From the NCBI GenBank assembly GCA_902462635.1, contig CABQCN010000029.1, positions 1 to 9,119 of the forward strand: 9,119 nt of DNA, given 5' to 3'. Positions 6,729 through 9,119 of the stretch are shown here, piece after piece. The DNA is from an uncultured Oscillospiraceae bacterium. GTDB taxonomy: Bacteria > Bacillota > Clostridia > UBA1212 > UBA1255. The first letter of the stretch is position 1. The number at the start of each line of letters is the position of its first letter. The notes under the pieces were generated by a model, which was given only the letters and a program-made list of their open reading frames with translations, was not told the origin of the DNA and ran no database searches. The translations under genes and the position numbers were made by a program.

Positions 6729-8115
6729 ATACGGTTAAAATACCGTTTTCACTTTCCAGAATCAGCAGCACGTCGCTTTCCGCACCCGTATCCGCATCAA
6801 TATACACAAGAACCGGATGGCCGAGCGCCGCGCACTTAAATTCATACGCGTGGTATTCGCCGCCGAAATCATTCGGAACGACGACTTCGCGCATGGATTC
6901 CACGGTCAGATTCGAACTGAGTACGGCCCTGGCGTCTTCCGCGGAAATGGATGCCGGTTTGACGCGCCCGGCCTCGGTGGTATGGTACGCAAGATAGCCG
7001 TGCCCTTCAAAGCCGACGGGAGAACCGTTGTCGAGGGCGATTTTTACTTTTACCATATCGGGATAATACAGGATATGATCTTTCTCGTACGAATAATTTA
7101 CGGTGATATAATTGTTCTCAATCGTATAATAAGAAGGGGACATCGCGTCCATCCCGATCGATTGCAGGAAGCTCTTGCCGGCTTCGATCCCCTGTTCCGG
7201 CGAAAGATTGGCGTCCCCGGCCGGCCGGGACAGAATCATGGAATAGAGAGAACCGCCTTTCTTCGCAATATCGATGTGGGCGCTTACATTTTCACGGCTG
7301 AGCGTGAAACAGAACGTTTCGATGTTTTTGTACGAATTCTCTCCGCAATGGTCTATTTTGACTTCTTCTGCCGGACAATTTATGATTTGCGCGAACAATT
7401 GCGCCGCCTTCGCCTGGCATTCCTCACGGCTCAGCGCATTTCCGCTGAGTCCTTTCGGCTCGACATTCGTCATATGCTCGGAGAACGGTCCATCATAAAT
7501 CAGCGTGGGATATTCGGAGAAGGGGTCGCTGAGCTTGCTGAGCGTGGAATATTTCGACTGCAGCGAGCTGTTGTCGAGAATTTTGCTGCTGTCGGATGAA
7601 ATATTTCCCCAGGAATACGATTTCTGCGAAAGATCGCCGGAAAGCGTGTACAGGCCGCCCGAAAGATCCTGCGCATAACCGTACAGGTCCGTGAGCGTAT
7701 TATACTCGTCTGCGCTCAACGCGCCGCCGTTCACTGCTCTGCGGCTCCAGGTTTTGGAGACGTCGCCGAGCTGCACGAGATACCCGGAGATTTTTTCCAG
7801 GAGGCGCTGGTCGATCGGAAGCGCCGCCAGACAGGACTCCGCCTGCGCGGAGCACTTCGACGCTTCTTCCAGCATCGCAGACATCGTTCCGGGCGTACTG
7901 GTGGACAGTGCTTTCAGTAAATAATTCTCGGCAGAGCTGACGTAATCCGCCATGTCCGTAAGCGTGCGGTGGTATTGGTTTTCCAGCGCGCGCTCCGCCT
8001 TTTCCGCTTTGATATTATAATAAACGCCGTATACCGCGAGGCCGATCAATGTAAAACAAATCAGCACGGCCGCCACGATATGACTGACAGATATATTTTT
8101 ATTTTGTTTTTCCAT
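6727..8115 (-). CDS. ypeB: Germination protein YpeB (PepSY-repeat membrane protein)
   Basis: This 462-residue protein resembles YpeB, which in Bacillus spores is needed for localisation and stability of the cortex-lytic enzyme SleB and so for cortex breakdown at germination. It opens with a short charged segment and one transmembrane helix (about residues 13-33, IVAAVLICFTLIGLAVYGVYY without its last residue), so most of the protein is outside the forespore membrane. An alpha-helical region (about 35-200) follows, then three PepSY-like units starting near LSREECQAKAAQLF (228), LSPEQGIEAGKSFL (304) and ISAEDARAVL (390). The length is near that of Bacillus YpeB. ATG 8115 is preceded by AAAGGA (complement of 8126-8131) at 10 bases. 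I see no convincing sigma-G promoter. Unlike the Bacillus sleB-ypeB operon, the gene upstream is divergent and unrelated. Confidence 0.88.
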   Translation of the reverse strand: MEKQNKNISVSHIVAAVLICFTLIGLAVYGVYYNIKAEKAERALENQYHRTLTDMADYVSSAENYLLKALSTSTPGTMSAMLEEASKCSAQAESCLAALPIDQRLLEKISGYLVQLGDVSKTWSRRAVNGGALSADEYNTLTDLYGYAQDLSGGLYTLSGDLSQKSYSWGNISSDSSKILDNSSLQSKYSTLSKLSDPFSEYPTLIYDGPFSEHMTNVEPKGLSGNALSREECQAKAAQLFAQIINCPAEEVKIDHCGENSYKNIETFCFTLSRENVSAHIDIAKKGGSLYSMILSRPAGDANLSPEQGIEAGKSFLQSIGMDAMSPSYYTIENNYITVNYSYEKDHILYYPDMVKVKIALDNGSPVGFEGHGYLAYHTTEAGRVKPASISAEDARAVLSSNLTVESMREVVVPNDFGGEYHAYEFKCAALGHPVLVYIDADTGAESDVLLILESENGILTV

Positions 8116-8150
8116 ATCGGTAAAATCCTTTCATAATTTAATGCAGAATT

Positions 8151-8164
8151 ATTTTGCGCAAAAT
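8151..8164. promoter_or_regulatory. 14-bp palindrome abutting the -35 box, possible operator
   Basis: ATTTTGCGCAAAAT is a perfect palindrome, and its last base is the first T of the TTGACA box that drives the phosphodiesterase gene. It also lies 36 bases upstream of the ypeB start on the other strand. The placement suits a dimeric repressor or activator acting on one or both genes. No regulator gene is present in the window, and the protein is unknown. Confidence 0.4.
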
Positions 8165-8192
8165 TGACAATTAATATGTATGAAGCTATAAT
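8164..8192 (+). promoter_or_regulatory. Consensus sigma-A promoter of the phosphodiesterase gene
   Basis: TTGACA (8164-8169) and TATAAT (8187-8192) both match the consensus fully, with 17 bases between. Transcription should start near 8199, about 28 bases before the start codon. This also excludes any start codon upstream of the -10 box for the following gene. Confidence 0.93.
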
Positions 8193-8226
8193 ACAAAAAA
8201 TAAAAAATCAGAGGAGATGCAAGTTG

Positions 8227-8976
8227 ATGAAAATAAACGTACAGGCACATAGAGGCGCTTCGGCTTATGCCCCGGAGAATACGGCTCCTTCCTTCCGGTT
8301 GGCTGTCGAATTAGGCGCGGACGGCGTGGAAAACGATATTCGTCTTACGAAAGATGGCGTTTACGTACTGAGCCACGATTCCAATATTTCCCGCATGTCC
8401 GACGGCAAGGGCGAGGTCAATGAAATGACGTATGAAGAACTGCTGCGATACGATTTCGGCGTACGCACGAACGCAAAGTTCAAAGGTACGAAAATCACCA
8501 CGCTCGAAGAATTTCTGGAAATCGTCAAAGATATGCGCGTCATCAACATCGAACTCAAGCCCTTCGCACCGCATGAGGATAGAAAGTATGCGTTTCAGTA
8601 TTTATATGACATGCTGGGGAAATACCATTGCGTGGAACGCACGATTATTTCCAGTTTCGACCATACGGCGCTCAAAGAATTGAAAGGCGTCTATCCGGAC
8701 GTAAGAACCGCGCTTTTATACGGAAACGGCATGTCTCCCGAAGAAACCATCGCTTTCGTAAGAAGTTTTGACGCCGATATCATCCATCCGCAGATCGGTG
8801 CGCTCAACGAAAAAATCATGGAAGCGTGCAGGAAAAACGGTATCGAAGTCAACGTCTGGACGGTAGATTCCAATCACGATATCAAACGGGCGATGGAACT
8901 CGGCGTTACGGGGATCATTACGAACGTTCCCGATAAAGTGTTGAAAGTCCTCCGCGAAAACGGGATGCATGACTGA
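8227..8976 (+). CDS. Glycerophosphodiester phosphodiesterase (GDPD/UgpQ-like, cytosolic)
   Basis: This 249-residue enzyme of the GDPD family hydrolyses glycerophosphodiesters, products of phospholipid turnover, to sn-glycerol 3-phosphate and an alcohol. The TIM-barrel signatures are clear: AHRGASAYAPENT at the N-terminus (His8, Arg9, PENT 16-19), VENDIRLTKDG (metal ligands Glu35 and Asp37), SHD (catalytic His50), NIELK (Glu109, Lys111), SSFDH, VNVWTVD and TGIITNVPD. There is no signal peptide or membrane helix, so it resembles cytosolic UgpQ rather than periplasmic GlpQ. A strong GAGGAG site (8211-8216) lies 10 bases before ATG 8227 and 7 before TTG 8224, so a start one codon earlier is possible. 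It is probably cotranscribed with the next gene, one base away. The substrate head group cannot be deduced. Confidence 0.92.
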   Translation: MKINVQAHRGASAYAPENTAPSFRLAVELGADGVENDIRLTKDGVYVLSHDSNISRMSDGKGEVNEMTYEELLRYDFGVRTNAKFKGTKITTLEEFLEIVKDMRVINIELKPFAPHEDRKYAFQYLYDMLGKYHCVERTIISSFDHTALKELKGVYPDVRTALLYGNGMSPEETIAFVRSFDADIIHPQIGALNEKIMEACRKNGIEVNVWTVDSNHDIKRAMELGVTGIITNVPDKVLKVLRENGMHD

Positions 8977-8977
8977 T

Positions 8978-9119
8978 ATGGAACTACAATCGGGAAACAG
9001 AAAACCGGTCGTCGGCCTTCTGCCATCGGTAGACGATATGACGGGGGCGACGAAATTGTCGACCGGATATATGAATGCGGTCACGGCGCATGGCGGGATA
9101 CCGTTTTTATTCACCTTTT
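8978..9119 (+). CDS. Probable peptidase C26 / gamma-glutamyl-GABA hydrolase-like protein (N-terminal part)
   Basis: The frame is open from ATG 8978 to the window end, giving 47 codons. The N-terminus contains RKPVVGLLPSVDD, then about 20 residues later YMNAVTAHGGIPFLF. This pattern (KPxIGI.P, then YxxAVxxAGGxPxLLP) is characteristic of class I glutamine amidotransferase-like hydrolases of the PuuD/peptidase C26 family. Such enzymes cleave gamma-glutamyl amides, for example gamma-glutamyl-GABA in putrescine breakdown. The catalytic Cys, His and Glu lie beyond the window, so the assignment rests on the first strand and helix only. It begins one base after the phosphodiesterase stop, with only a weak GGGA upstream, suggesting translational coupling. 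Confidence 0.6.
   Translation, partial: MELQSGNRKPVVGLLPSVDDMTGATKLSTGYMNAVTAHGGIPFLFTF

Noticed and set aside
8172..8178. CATATTA on the minus strand as a sigma-G -10 box for ypeB
   Set aside because: It matches a sigma-G -10 pattern, but 17-18 bases upstream there is only a T-rich stretch without a -35 match, and the site lies inside the divergent promoter.
8164..8226. Extended phosphodiesterase start at 8164
   Set aside because: The extra codons cover the -35 and -10 boxes of the consensus promoter, so they would not be in the mRNA.

Overview
This window looks like ordinary chromosomal DNA from a moderate-GC, spore-forming Firmicute, most likely a member of the Clostridia. The reasons are a ferredoxin-dependent indolepyruvate oxidoreductase (an anaerobe's enzyme), a YpeB-type germination protein, strong AGGAGG-type ribosome binding sites and consensus sigma-A promoters. 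The genus cannot be fixed from the sequence alone. I see no mobile element, CRISPR array, tRNA or rRNA.

Layout, left to right. (1) Positions 1-2511 hold the end of iorA, then iorB and a phenylacetate-CoA ligase gene, tightly packed on the + strand. Together they form an aryl-pyruvate / aryl-acetyl-CoA / aryl-acetate module. (2) Positions 2512-5339 hold the conserved rpsO-pnp pair (ribosomal protein S15 and polynucleotide phosphorylase). rpsO has a clear promoter, a structured leader candidate and its own intrinsic terminator. A long imperfect inverted repeat of about 79 bases lies between that terminator and the pnp ribosome binding site. It is placed like the RNase III-processed pnp leader of E. 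coli. A 16-bp perfect palindrome with a T-run ends pnp. (3) Positions 5428-6675 encode a lipoprotein with a C-terminal SGNH/GDSL hydrolase domain. It converges on a minus-strand ypeB gene (6727-8115) across one shared hairpin terminator. (4) ypeB diverges from a cytosolic glycerophosphodiester phosphodiesterase gene (8227-8976). That gene has a textbook TTGACA-17-TATAAT promoter with a 14-bp palindrome against its -35 box. It is followed after one base by the start of a probable class I glutamine amidotransferase-like (peptidase C26) gene that runs off the end.

The items most worth a second look are regulatory: the pnp leader hairpin, the rpsO leader, and the palindrome at the ypeB/phosphodiesterase divergent promoter. 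Two gene-context points also stand out: ypeB without an adjacent sleB, and aryl-CoA ligase coupled to indolepyruvate oxidoreductase. I found no clear sign of a wholly new multi-gene system.
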